From positions 16,314,001 through 16,378,000 of the forward strand of contig NC_058190.1 of assembly GCF_907165205.1 (NCBI RefSeq): 64,000 nucleotides of DNA. The letters run 5' to 3'. The notes under the pieces were generated by a model that had not been told where the DNA came from, searched no databases, and was given only the letters and a program-made list of their open reading frames with translations. Of this stretch, positions 50,536 through 63,120 are shown one piece after another. Positions within the stretch are counted from its first letter, which is position 1. The number at the start of each line of letters is the position of its first letter. Both the position numbers and the translations under genes were made by a program. The stretch is from Coccinella septempunctata (Eukaryota; Arthropoda; Insecta; Coleoptera; Coccinellidae).

Positions 50536-53310
50536 GAAATATTTTAGAATATCAAAATCGAATTTTGAATTATCTTTTCACACATTGAATTTTCATGGGT
50601 TCAGTTGTATTTGATCAATTCCAGTTTGAAACTCTTTGTTATTTACATAAACCGTATCACTCATATCGGTCAGGTTATAAACTGTTTGAATGAATTGGGG
50701 AAATTTGAGGCAACTATTCGAATATATCAATGCGTGAAAGATACAGTCTTTTTAAAATTCCGTATACAGGGTGATTCGTAACTATTAGGATATATGGGTC
50801 CCTAATGACTTATCAAGGCACATTTGGTCCTATCAATAGTTATGAATCCCCCTGTATATAATCATTGAATGCTAACTGAAAACGTTTGGTCCAAAAAATG
50901 AGAATAACAAACTGTACCTTGGAAATTGTCAATAAGTAGAGAAATGTCCTACCCATTCATACCATAACCCATACCGTAATATAATGTAATATACCAATTT
51001 ATTGAGGGCCGACAAAGGGTTTTGTTGCAAAACTGGCCCCAGCTGCATCATCAAATATTATTTTTTTATGATAGTTATAACCATATCAGAATACGAAACT
51101 ACATAAATAATCTTATACCGAATAACGATCTAAAGCAAATATCTTGATAAAACAATTACTATTTGGTGTTGTCTCACCGCCATTTATAAGTATTAAATTT
51201 CAATTATGACGTTTGTTCGCGAAATAATATACGATGTTTCAATCTATTCTCATAATTAAGGTGCAAACCCTCATTAAAGTCTGTGGACCCCATCCGACCT
51301 ATCATATAATTATCATTGTTAGGACAATTATTCAATTAAGATAGATGGTATAATTGAACTGACCAAACCGATTGGCACACTTTCGAAGTCTCAATTACTA
51401 ACAAAGCAATGTCAATGGTCATTCTTCATGGGAACATCTATGACGAATGATATGATCAACGATATATTGCTGAACAATTAGACCTAGGAACATATTATAA
51501 CCTCATCTTTGAAAATAATGGTGGGCAATTAAAGGATTCCGGAACCATAAGAGGCGAATGGAATTAAATTTAGAAAGTTTTTTTTTCAATTTTAAACTTC
51601 TCTCTTACGTATTGTTTATCTTTCTACTGCTCTCATGAATATAGGGAAGCTCGGCAAACATATTCCTATTAGCGATTTGACTTTTCAATCATTGCATTGA
51701 ATTTGTATGATGATTTTTAGCCTTCAGTAGGTTTCACTTTCGATTGAGTTTTTGGTTAATTTGAAGAAATAAGAATAACACATAGTTTCATTGTTGGAAT
51801 GTAGTACTACATTCAGATGCAGAATATTAACATTCAAAATTCCATAGTCTACTTGACGGCGAATTTTTTCTACAGGGTGGGCATGTTTCGATTTAAACCA
51901 GTGGAGATAGACAAAATCTGATACCTCATTCTCGTTCTCTTTTTCTTAGAAACTAACACTAGTAGTAGTCATTTTTGGCCACTTTCTTTTGTTTTCGAGT
52001 TATCAGCAAAAAATGGAAAAATGGTGATATCGAAATAAATTTATATCTCCGCTAATACTGATGATAGTGCTCTGAAATTAAAACATTATATAGGCACTTT
52101 TTTACGTAGAATCCAGTAGCGTGCCCGCCTTTTTAAGAGGATTTTTGATTACGAAGCTATGACCCAAAGGTATGTTTTTTTTTTAAATTGGAACACTAGA
52201 TTCATGTGCAATTTTTTGAAAGCTTTATTTTTACTGATTCCAAAAATATATAACATTTATACCAATATAAATAAAAGAAAAGGTTCAAAAACCTTTTTTT
52301 CCAATATTTCTATGGTTTCAACTTTTGATGAGCATAGAAAAATATAGCATCGTATGATTACCAATGTCTCCTTTTTTCAGTGCTTTCAGTATTATAAAAA
52401 TTTATGAAATATTTCTAGATTCAAATTTGGTGAAAATTGGTAAAAAGCATAGAAAGAAAGACATTGCCGGAAGGAGACTGCTCTTATTAACAAGAGCAGC
52501 CTCTTGTATGTTATGAAAAAGAAAAATATAGATAATTTGAAAAAGCATTATGTAGATTTTCTTCACATAATTTTTTTCAATCCTTGAACCTGATGAAATC
52601 AAGAGGGGTTGAAAAAATTTACTTAATATGCAAGATCTATGTCTTCGGGTTCCTGGTTAGCAGTTTGAGAATATGATGAATTAAAATGCTCCTGTCACGG
52701 GAAGCAGCACCCAGTGCGGTGGAGGGCAGCGACATGTTATCTTCGGTGGGTTATCTTTGGAGACGTCCTGAGGAAGAGCCGTATGGGGTAAACTGAGGTG
52801 TGAGCGGTACAGTCCCTCCAGATGAAAGAGAGAGAATGATGAACCTCAGATTGGAATGAACACCCGGTCGCATTTTCATATCCAACGTGGTAGCATATTG
52901 CAGATCGGTTTCAGAGGGACCACGTGCGTGGTCGCATCTAATGCTGCAATATCAATCGTGAAATATGCACAGAGATTATAGCTGTATGTACCTAATGAAG
53001 ATATTTTCATTTGATATTCAATAGACTTTAGAAGTTTCCTATAATTACACATGTTCTTCTTCTACGTGCGGTGCCCCACCGTGATGAATTGTGGCCCCTG
53101 AGTATTGCACTCTATTGGTCCTTCTAACACGTCCCAAATATGGATTATACTAATACATATCATTCAATTCAAGAGATAATATTTTTAGTTGATAGATTTA
53201 TTATTGGGATGTACAAGTGGCTTTGAATTATTCTGCACCTCACCAATGCGTTTCGAACTGAATATCTTCATCCACATTGACGCACCCACTTCCCCATGTA
53301 TATGAAGGGT
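50536..53310. other. mostly unrecognised AT-rich sequence with one small MITE
   Basis: 50763-50858 is a small palindromic MITE: left TACAGGGTGATTCGTAACTA, right the complement of TAGTTATGAATCCCCCTGTA. Around 51876 (tacagggtgggcatgtttcg) another MITE-like end may begin. 52690-52990 is a GC-richer patch with a dyad (gaccacgtgcgtggtc; atattgcag/ctgcaatat) that I cannot assign. No gene found. Confidence 0.45.
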
Positions 53311-54078
53311 GTTTCAAATTGCGCGTTTTTTTTTAAGACTAAATAAAATATAGATGGCGCACCCAATTCGTCTGGGTATTTTGACATTAAAAAAGTATGA
53401 TGTACGAAATTTGTAAAAATAGCTTCGTACACGATACAACAACGCGTTCAAATTGTTAAACTATTTCATGAAAATCAGCGTTTTGTGAAGAGTGTTTTTA
53501 GAAAATTACGTGAATGTTATGGTTCCTATAATAGTTTATCTCGAAGTACTGTTGGTCGAATTATTAAAAAATTTCGAGCGACGGGTTCGGTGATAATCGA
53601 ATTTTTGTGGCCTGAATTAATGAATATTGATAAAGAGGACATTTGGTTTCCAGAGGATGGCGCTACACCTCACTTTGCAAATGTACAATTAATTTATTGA
53701 AACAATAATTTCCTGGACGAATAATCTCGAGAAAGGCTGATGTCAATTGGCCACCAAGATCATGTGATTTGACATCGTTGGCTATTTTCTATGGGGGTTA
53801 TGTGAAAAGCCCTATGAGAATAATCCACAATCGATTCCTGAACTAAAGAAAGAAATTATCCGTATCATTAGTGAGATAGAACCTTAATTATGTCAAAATT
53901 TCATTGGAAATTGAAACAAAAGAGTAGATGTCTGTAGAGCTGCAAGAGGAGGCTATTTGTTTTCGTTCACAAATGTCATAACTGACACTTCAATTACCAA
54001 TATAAAAATTTCGAAGACGATTTCAAATTATGTGTTTATTTATTTCACAAAAAAACCGCGTAATTTGAAACACCTTTA
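53311..54078 (+). mobile_element. internally deleted mariner-type element
   Basis: Inverted ends ggtgtttcaaattgcgcg (left) and the complement of cgcgtaatttgaaacacc (right). Plus-strand coding traces: a helix-turn-helix piece (RECYGSYNSLSRSTVGRIIKKF, 53485-53590), a jump to WPELMNIDKEDIWFPEDGAT (start of the catalytic Asp region; FQQDGAT in relatives), then NWPPRSCDLTSL and a C-terminal RAARGGY. The catalytic core between them is deleted and frames shift. Insect mariner-like transposases with this text are common. Clean TA duplications were not seen. Confidence 0.75.
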
Positions 54079-54702
54079 CAATGTGTGAATGAATAATTGC
54101 GAAAAAATAAAGTGGTGATGCTCCTTGAAAATATTGTGGATCTTTCGCTTTTTGAGCATTCTCTGCTTTGAAATAGTTTTTTTTCATAAACCTGAAAACT
54201 GACAGAAATGAAGTTGAGTAGTGTGATAGACTCTTTCGCACTCTGGCCGCTCCTTGCCTTTTCTCGGGAGCCAGTGAAACCCCTCGTCTTTCACAGAATC
54301 TCCAAATAGAGAGCCAGGGTAGGTGATGTGGGGTGATGCCTTTTGAATGGTCGGATGGGAGAAGACGAAACCACGCGGCCACGTTTTTGTTTCAATTTTT
54401 AAAATTGAAATATGCAAAATAGCATCGAATGCTTTTTTATTGAGGTTTAGTTACATAAAGCCTATGGGTTTTCAATTGAATATTTAATGAGCTATTTAGA
54501 ATAGAATTAAAAAGAATAGAATATGGTTTTATTTTCCAAATCTTTGACACTTACAACAAACAAATACAAAGAAGAGGAGACAAGTCAAAGCTACAACTAA
54601 TTTTAAACATTAACAGCATGAGCCAATATCTTATATTGGAGACTTCAGTACAATATTGTATAACAATAACTTCTGAATTCATATATTGTATAGGGCTCTC
54701 AT
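54079..54702. other. no recognisable gene
   Basis: Spacer between the mariner remnant and LINE fragments. Open frames near 54184-54417 show no domain. Confidence 0.4.
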
Positions 54703-54972
54703 TTAACTATAATTGAAAAAAATGATTCTGAAATCGTTTAAAGTCCTTATCACTCTCGATAAATAGTTGTTTTTATAAAAAAAGAATAACAGTCTATATA
54801 TGTACAGACCTATCATTGTAAGAATGATATTCCTCCTTAACACCCCCGGACAAGACTCTCTAAATTTCATACTGTATATCGTTCTTAACGCCAGCTTTTG
54901 GGTAACAAATACTTGTCTTGCCGACGTGACGTACTTCCCCCCAAAAAAATTGAAAAATGGCGAAATAAACAA
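54703..54972 (-). pseudogene. LINE RT C-terminal fragment
   Basis: Minus-strand frame with KLALRTIYSMKFRESCPGVL and RNIILTMIGLYIYRLLFF. This is the region after the RT palm in Jockey/CR1-superfamily LINEs ('xKxxxRxIxxxxxxxSCxxxFxxxxILxxxxLYIY'). It is isolated, with no catalytic part. Confidence 0.6.
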
Positions 54973-55029
54973 GCACTAAGGTTTTATCATCTACCTGGTT
55001 TCTTACAGCTCTCAACATATCTCGCCCGG

Positions 55030-58000
55030 TTACAGTGAATTTGGGATCGACTGCTACTATCAGAATGTGCGTGGACTTAATTCAAAAATAAATTACTTAT
55101 TCTGTTCGTTGTCTGCTAGTGACTTTGATGTACTTTGTTTAAGTGAGACATGGTTGAGGAGTGGTGTTTTCAACTCGGAGCTTTTTCCGAATGATTTTTC
55201 TGTATTCAGGTGTGACAGGGATCGTCGTTCGACGGGTTTTGCTACCGGAGGTGCAGTTCTTGTAGCTGTCCATAACAGGCACTCATCGGAGTACATAGAT
55301 TTGTCAATGTTACGTAATTTGGTTCCATATATAGACTTAGTTGGCTGCAAAATTAAAGTGGGACCACTGACATTTTTTATTATCGTCGTTTATATACTTG
55401 CTCAAATTGATGTTGAAACATTTGATTTGTTTATAAGCTGTCTTTCGACTATTGTATCAGCATTTGATAAGAAAGTGTTAATCATTGGTGATTTCAATGC
55501 GCCCCAGTTTGTAAACCACTCGAGTTCGGATGGGAAATGTGTATCCTTGGGGGTATTGGCAGAGGTTCTCAACCTTAATCAATTTAATAATTTAGTTAAT
55601 AATAATGATAGACTACTGGATCTAGTATTTTCAAATGTTCAGTGTCGGAGCTTTCTCTTGTGAGTGTTGATCCACAGCACCCTCCGATTCATTTCTGTGT
55701 TTCCAGTTGGTCGGATCATGTTCCTTCTATGGGTGTGAACTTTGTGAACACCAAAGAATTCAGTTTTCGTAAGGCAAATTTTCCGCTCATGTACCGGATG
55801 ATATTGGATGCAAGTTTGGATGATGTTATTGAGTCTACTCAGGATGTCAATGTGGTATGTGGTAGGTTTAACGCAACATTGAATAACATATTCATGCAAA
55901 CTGTGCCCTTTAAAATCTAATGAAAAAGACGTTTCCCTAACTACTTTGATTCGACTATTATTGACAATATCTTGAAAAAAGAAAAATCCCTTAGTAATTA
56001 CAAGAAGTATGGTGATGAGTTCTATTTAACGGAATACAAGGAATTGAGGAGGACCATCAAATGTGACATTGGATTGGCTTATAGGAACTTTATTCGGGGA
56101 TCAGAAGATAGAATTCCACAAGATCCCTCTTCTTTTTGGTCTTTAATTAATGGCAAGAGGGGTAACTCCAGAATTCCTGGTGAGATGACACATAGCGGGA
56201 AAAGTTATTGCGGACCCACTTCTATCGCCAATGGCTTTGCGGATTATTTTCGTTTGGCTTATGATCCTGTTGTGGACTGTAACGCATGTGATGTGGATGG
56301 TGCTGGTGGTCCGGACGCGGTACACATTGGATATATTACACAGAATCAAATAATTGCCGCTGCCAGGAAACTCTCTAATAAACTTACGTCTGGTCCAGAT
56401 GGGATACCAAGTATTATTGTGAAGGACTGTATTTATGAAGTGTCGCATCCGTTGAGCCATATTTTCAATCTCATATTGAGTAAGGCTACTTTTCCTAGAG
56501 CATGGAAGTTGGCTAAGATTGTACCAATCTTAAAAAATGGAGACCTCTCCTTTGTTGGTAACTACAGACCAATTTCAATTTTATCAAACTTCTCCAAGCT
56601 ATTTGAAATTATTGTCTACAACAATATATATCCAGTTATAAGGAACCATATTAAGATTGAGCAGCATGGATTCATGGTTGGGAGATCTTGCACGAGCAAT
56701 TTGACTGTATTTTCCCAGTATATTTGCGAGGTTCTCGATTCTGCTGGTCAGGTTGATGCAATATATACAGACTTTCAAAAGGCCTTTGACAGGGTCACAC
56801 ATGAGCTTCTGTTATGGAAATTGCGCAACAAATTCAGTTTCTCGGAGAGCTGTTTCGTTCATACTTGGTTGATCGTCGTCAGTTCGTTCAGCTTGATGGT
56901 ATAACATCATCTGACTTTATACCCACTTTTGGGATACCTCAGGGGTCCAATCTAGGGCCACTCTTATTTATTCTATTCGTGAATGACCTGATAGATGTCC
57001 TTGGCTTGCCGCCTCTGATGTTTGCGGACGACTTGAAATTGCATTTCGTAATTCTTTCATTAGATGACTGTGTTCGACTCCAGCTATAAATTAATAATCT
57101 TGTCAATTGGTGTAAAAACGATCGTTTGAGTTTGAATGTTTCAAAATGTAGTATTGTTAGCTTCACAAGGAAAGTAGATATGCTGAGGTATGATTATGTC
57201 GTCGGGGACCAGGTCCTTTCTCGAGTTGAAGGATCTTGGTGTAATCGTTCATCCCGCATATCTCCCAACTCATTTCGTCTGCCTCGAGAACATATGGATT
57301 AATCGCACGCAATAGCAAGTATTTCAGTAATACTTCAACATTGATGATTCTCTTCAGTTCCTCCATTCGTAGCAAGTTGGAGTATGCCAGCATAATTTGG
57401 CGTTCTATTTATTATTGCCATGAATACCATCTTGAGGCGCTACAGAGGAGATTCCTGAAATTCTTGGCTTGGAGGGAGGATAAAATTTATGCACCAAGAG
57501 GATTCGACCATAGTATATTGTTGAATCGATTCAGTGTGGCTTCACTACAGGGTAGGAGAGAGATTGAGGGTCTTAAATTTCTTTACAAACTACTGCACAA
57601 CGATATTGACTGTCCCGCCTCTATTGACTGCTTTGAGTTTCCGCGTTCCAAGAGCAGCATCTCGTGCTGTGGAGTTATTCCATCTGCAAACCCCGAGGAC
57701 CAATTCCTTAATACGGTCCCCCATTTGGTTCATTGAGTCTATTTTCAACTCGATTGCGAGAGATTGTGACATTCACTTTGACACATTGGCGTCTGTTATT
57801 AGCAGATATGTATTAAGGTTAAATTAAGTCTATAAAGTGTTTATATATTTATAATTATTTTTGCCGCTCAGCGGTTGTTTTCATCATATTTCTTTGTTCG
57901 TTTTTTTCATGCTATTGTAATTTTTAAATTTTTTTTAGTTCGCAATATTGGTCGATTTCTCATTTGCATATTTCTAATCTCGGTATAATATTGTTCAATT

Positions 58001-58105
58001 TGGTTTTTCTTCCTTATCGTTATTAGCAATGTAGCTTTATTATGCTACGTTAAGTTATTTTCTGTAACTGGGTATATACCTGTTGAAATAAATAACTTAT
58101 TATGA
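55030..58105 (+). pseudogene. LINE ORF2 (endonuclease and reverse transcriptase), nearly complete but frameshifted
   Basis: The endonuclease starts inside YYQNVRGLNSKINYL and has CLSETWL, GAVLVAVHN, IIGDFNAP and NDRLLDLVFSN (55040-55663), then SDHVP in the next frame. RT: LTSGPDGIPSIIVKDC, NYRPISILSNFSKLFE, QHGFMVGRSC, DFQKAFDRV, and after a shift at about 56860 GIPQGSNLGPLLFILFVNDL and MFADDLKLHFV (FADD box). C-terminal pieces run to 57740. The family resembles the one nested at 2657-3687. The 3' end near 58105 follows gaaataaataacttattatga. There are at least four frame changes. ORF1 was not found. Confidence 0.8.
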
Positions 58106-58384
58106 CTTTAGCCTTGCGGCTTTCACACTCCTCTCCAGAGGAAAATTCACTTATCCCAGATATCTCAGATATCAAAAGGATTAAGCTCTTTTGGAGCCCT
58201 TTCCAGGTTTTCGGGCTCGTGGTGGTGGTCGGGTCCGGGTCGCTCCTCGTCTCCCTGCTGTAGGTTGGATTCCTGCTCCACCCGCACTTCCTGTCGGAGC
58301 AGACGGTGTTCCTCTACATTCCCCATCTACTTGCGTACAGTTCTCGCCGTTCCGAGCAGTACCGCCTTCTGCATGACTCTATAG
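58106..58384. other. GC-richer spacer, no gene recognised
   Basis: Contains a short proline/arginine-rich open frame on the plus strand (58191-58376) without domain features. It ends at the R4-like LINE. Confidence 0.35.
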
Positions 58385-58575
58385 ATATTTTCGTCCAACT
58401 GAAGTTTCCTAAAGTACTCTAGTAGTTTTTTCGGTATCACAGGCCTGATACCGAATAAACTACTAGAGAGTTCCGAGCAGTACCGCCTTCTGCATGACTT
58501 TATAGATATTTTCGTCCAACTGAAGTTTTCTCAAGTTCTCTAGTAATTTCTTCGGTATCAGGCCTGTAGATGAAA
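58349..58575. repeat. local tandem duplication, unit about 122 bp
   Basis: ttccgagcagtaccgccttc...ggtatcaggcctg occurs at 58349-58455 and again at 58471-58575 with a few changes. It lies over the end of the R4-like LINE reading frame, so the coding 3' end was copied once. Confidence 0.75.
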
Positions 58576-59917
58576 TGACAATAGGGATGGTCTTGATATC
58601 TTTCAGCTTCCTCTGTCTTCTGGTTTGTTCCTCGAGATCTCTGTATTTTGAAATTTTTTCAGTGTGTCTATCTAGAAGATTGTCATTATTTGAAATTGCC
58701 ACGTCGATGAATAGTGCTCTGTCCTCATCCTTATTGAGCAATATGAGGTCTGGTCTATTGTGGGTTATTTTTCGGTCTGTGAGAACAGTGCAAACCCAGT
58801 AGAGCTCGTGATGTTCGTTTTCCAGCACAGCTGGAAAACGGCACAGCATCTGGATGGTAATTGTAATAAGGAACCTTTTTCGAAGTTAGAAGTTGATGTT
58901 TTAGTGCCAATTCTTGGTGAAGAATCTTGGCAACAGCATCATGTCTATTTTTGTACTCCGTGCCCGCGAACTTCTGACATCCCCCGGTGATGTGCTGGAT
59001 AGTTTCATGTGTCGCACAGCCATAACGACAGCTATCGTCCGCCACTGAGGCATCCTTGGCGATTTATTTCATGTAATTTCTTGTTGGAATCCCCTGATCC
59101 TGGATGGCGAGCATGAAGCCCTCTGTCTCAGGAAACAACCTTCCGGAAGTCAACCAGTAGTTCGACGCAGATATGTCGACGTTTTTATGGTTGACCTCGT
59201 TCTGGTGCCTTCCATGCAAAGGTTTGCCAATCAGTTTTTGCATTTTACTTCCTGCAGAGTGTTCGACGGTTTACAAGTGATCCTGTTGTAGCTTTAACGG
59301 TGTAGAACTATCAGCAACACAAACTACTCGATGGAGTTCTGACGAAGCAGCCTTGCTCAGGAAATATTTTCGAAGTCCTTCGATTTCCTGGGACATACGG
59401 TTGGACAAATCAACAATTCCTCTACCCCCAAGATGTCGTGGCAGCTCTGTCCGTTCTATTGAGCTATTGGGGTAATGTTTATTGTGTTTAGTCAGCATCG
59501 TCCTTATTTTTCTCTGTAAGGCTGCTAAATCGGTGGTCGTCCAAGAGATGATACCGAATAAATAGCTCAGCGCCGAGCGAGCGTAGGTGTTAATCGCTTT
59601 TATGAGATTCTTGCTGTTAAGACCAGTTCTCATTATCCTTCTCAATCTTCGGGTGAACTCCTCCGTTAATTCTTTCTTCATCTGGGTCTGATTGATTTTT
59701 CTTGCCTGTTTTATGCCTAGATACTTGTATGTGTCTTCTTCCTTCAATGCTTCAATTTCTGCACCTTCCTTGAGTTTGAACGTTCCATCTTCTATTTTCC
59801 CTCTTGTTATGTTCAGCAGTCGACATTTTTCTAATCCAAACTTCATTTTGATATGTTTCGAGAATCCTTCCACCATTTTCAGCATCTGTTGCATTTGTTT
59901 TTTGGTAGATGCGAAGA
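58385..59917 (-). pseudogene. R4/Dong-like LINE: RT C-terminus, zinc finger, restriction-like endonuclease
   Basis: Minus strand: TLFASTKKQMQQMLKMVEGF and LEKCRLLNITRGK just after the palm, YKYLGIKQA, LTKHNKHYPNSSIERTELPR, HLGGRGIVDL (59271-59917); then the CCHC finger CRYGCATHETIQHITGGC (near 59030-58970); then a restriction-like endonuclease with RPDLILLNKD and LFIDVAI (PD...D-type catalytic pair) and KYRDLEEQTRR (58849-58463). This order, one ORF ending in a restriction-like nuclease, marks the R2/R4 group, which tend to insert at specific sites. Stops and frameshifts break it. The 5' half is lost at the foldback element. Confidence 0.8.
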
Positions 59918-62900
59918 GTGTCCCATTCGTTAGTAACTATTTGTAACACTAAAATTTCCTTTGTACCTTGAAGATACTGGTAGAAAAACAGCGCATTTCG
60001 CTGGGTACCAACTTCACGGGCACCCACTGTTCGATTTTTCGCGAAAAATAAAATACACTTGAAACGTCCATCGTTAGTAACTACTTGTAACACAAAATTT
60101 TTCATTTGTAACCTAACCTATAACAGGAAAAAGACACTCTCAAAATGTGAAGTTAGCACCCACATGTTCGAAAATGAAGATAATTTTTTTTGCATTCGTT
60201 TGTAACTCGTTAGTAACTATTTGTAACACAAAATTTTCGTTTGTAACCTAACCTATGATGGGAAAATGACACCCCCAAAATGCGAAGATAGCACCCACTT
60301 TTTCGAAAATGACGGAAATTTTTTCTGCATTTGGTAGTGATTCGTTAGTGTAACACCAAAATTTTCGTTTGTACCAGAAAGATACTGGTAGAAATACACC
60401 GATATCTGCTGAGTGCTAACTTCACAGGCACCCACTGTTCGATTTTTCGGGAAAAATAAAATACATTCGGAAAGTTCATCGTAAGTAACGATGAACAAAA
60501 TAACACAAAATTTTTTGTACGTAACCTAAACTATAACAAGAAAATGACACCCTCAAGATGCGAAGTGAGCACCCACATTTTCGAAAAAGAATATAATTTT
60601 TTTTGCATTCGTTTGTAACTCGTTAGTAACTATTTGTTACACCAAAATTTTCGTTTTTCAATTAGATTCAAGTATTTTGGTGTTTTATCATTTAACATTG
60701 TGTAATTTTTTTTCCCCTTTTGAATATTTTATGACAATAAATTTTTGACATGAAAAAAATTTTGATTGCATTCGTTAGTAACTCGTTAGTAACTTTTTGT
60801 AACACCAAAATTGTCGTTTGTACCTCAAAGGTACTAGTATAAAAACACCGCATTCCGCGGGCTGCTAACTTCACGGGCACCCACTGTTCGATTTTTCGCG
60901 AAGAATAATGTACAGTTGGGAATTTCATCGTTAGTAACTAATTTTAACACAAAATTTTTTGTTTGTAACGTAACCTATAATGGGAAATGACACCCTTAAA
61001 ATGCGAAGTTAGCACTCACATTTTCGAAAATGAAGATAATTTTATTTGCATTCGTTAATTCGTTAGTAACTATTTGTAACACAAAAATTTTCGTTTGTAC
61101 CTCAAAGTTAGTGCTAGAAAAACACCGCATTCCGCTTGTTGCTAATTTCACAAGCACCCATTGTTCGATTTTTCACGAAAAAATAGTACGTTGGAAAGTC
61201 CAAGGTTAGTAACTATTTGTAACCCGAATTTTTTTTCTTGTAACCTAACCTATAATGGGAAAATGACACCCTCACAATGTGAAGTCAAAACTGATACTTC
61301 TATTCTACTTTTTTTTGCTATGCGAAGTGAGCACCGACTTTTTCGAAAATGAAGATAATTTTTTTTCCTTCCGTTAGTTACTCGTTAGTAACTTTTTGTA
61401 AAACTAAAAGTTTCGTTTGTATTTCAAAAGTAATGAAAGAAAATTACAGTATTACGCTGGGTGCTAACTCACCGGGCACCCAAAAATAAATGAAATTCAG
61501 TTGTAGAGTCCATCGTTAGTAACTATTTGGACCACAAAAATTGTTGCTCGTAGCCTAACATATAATGGGATAATGCCATCCCGAAAATGCGAAGATAATA
61601 CCCTCATTCTCAAAATTGCCATATTTCTTTTTTGTTCCCGATAGAACTTCGTTATGAACTATTTGCGGGACAAAATTTTTTTCTACTCAATCACTAATGG
61701 AAAAATTGTACCCTGAAATAGTGAAGACTGTGAATAAGAACCAATATGTTGGAAAATTCTAGATTTCGCTTTTGCTTTCGATAGTACTCTTCACTCTGTT
61801 CGACACACAAAACTTTTCGTCAGTAACCTATTCAGCAATTGACAAAATAGCACCACATAAAGTGCACAATTACCATATATGTATAAACATTTTGGAAAAT
61901 TCTGAATCAGTTTATTGCTTCCATAAAATAAGAACTCCATCTGTAACTACATATTTGTGATACGAATTTCGTTTCAAGTTTTTTTTTTCATGGAAATTTT
62001 CGGCTGGACCCGATGTTTGTGCTCATCTTCGTTTCTGTAGCGATACATATTCCACATCCAATTTATATTATATGGGAAATTCAGTATTTCCGAGATGACT
62101 TATATATTATATTTGATTGATCTTTGATTTTGAGCTAGCAGCCAGCGACATGCTAACTGCTAACAAATAGTTACTAACGAAGAGCTATTGGAAGTAAAAA
62201 ATAAATGGATATATTCCAAAAATGTGATTGCTGACTTCGCATTTTGAGGGTGTCATTGTTCCATTATAGGTTAGGTTAGAAGAAAAAAATTTTGTGTTAT
62301 AAATAGTTACTATCCTTGGACTTTCCAACTGTACTAATTTTTCGCGAAAAATCGAACAGTGGGTGCCCGTAAAGTTAGCACCCAGCGGTGTTTTTCTAGC
62401 ACTTTCTTTGAGGTACAAACGAAAATTTTTGTGTTACAAACAGTTACTAACGAGTTACGAACGAATGCAAAAAAAAATTATCTTCTTCTTCGAAAATGTG
62501 GGTGCTAACTTCGCATTTTGGGATGGTCATTTTCCCATCGTAGGTAAGGTAACAAACGAAAATTTTTGTGCTACAAGTAGTTACTATCGAGTTACGAACG
62601 AATGCAAAAAAATTATATTCCTTTTCGGAAATGTGGGGGCTAAGTTCGCATTTTGAGGGTGTCATTGTACCATTATAGCTTAGGTTACAAACAAAAATTT
62701 TTGTGTTACAAATAGTAACTAACGATGAACTTTCCAACTGTACTATATTTTTTGCGAAAAATCGAACAGTGGTTGCCCCTGAAGTTATCACCCAGCGGAA
62801 TGCGGTGTTTTTCTACTAATACCTTTGAGGTACAAACGACAATTTTGGTGTTACAAATAGTTACTTACGAGTTACTAACGAATGCAAACAAAATTTTTTT

Positions 62901-62936
62901 CATTTTCGAAAAAGTGGGTGCTAACTTCAGGGACAC
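59918..62936. mobile_element. foldback-like element 2 (same family as 14920-17185)
   Basis: The left arm (59918 to about 61480) and right arm (about 62150-62936) are inverted repeat arrays with the same units as element 1. The central 660 bases match the loop of element 1 in opposite orientation. The right terminus ends ctaacttcagggacac. The left terminus keeps only GTGTCCC before jumping into the repeats, so about 60 bases are missing there. It adjoins the R4-like LINE on one side only, and no matching target duplication was found. Confidence 0.7.
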
Positions 62937-63120
62937 TTTGAAAAGAGGCCTTTTAAAAATATTGTTTTCAGCAGTTCTTACTGGGGCAACCCTAGTACAA
63001 CCGTCTGCACCAGGATGCAATTCAACTATACTATACTATTTCTGGTGTGGAGAACGAGAATTATGGGGAAATCGAAGAAGGTAAACGAGAACTCGGGAAA
63101 ATCTTGAAAACGAAGAATGT
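62937..63120. other. no recognisable gene
   Basis: Short spacer between the foldback element and the BEL/Pao fragment. Nothing identified. Confidence 0.35.

Noticed and set aside
58191..58376. Proline/arginine-rich open frame as a small gene
   Set aside because: Short, low-complexity composition from local GC content. No start context, domain or partner exon.
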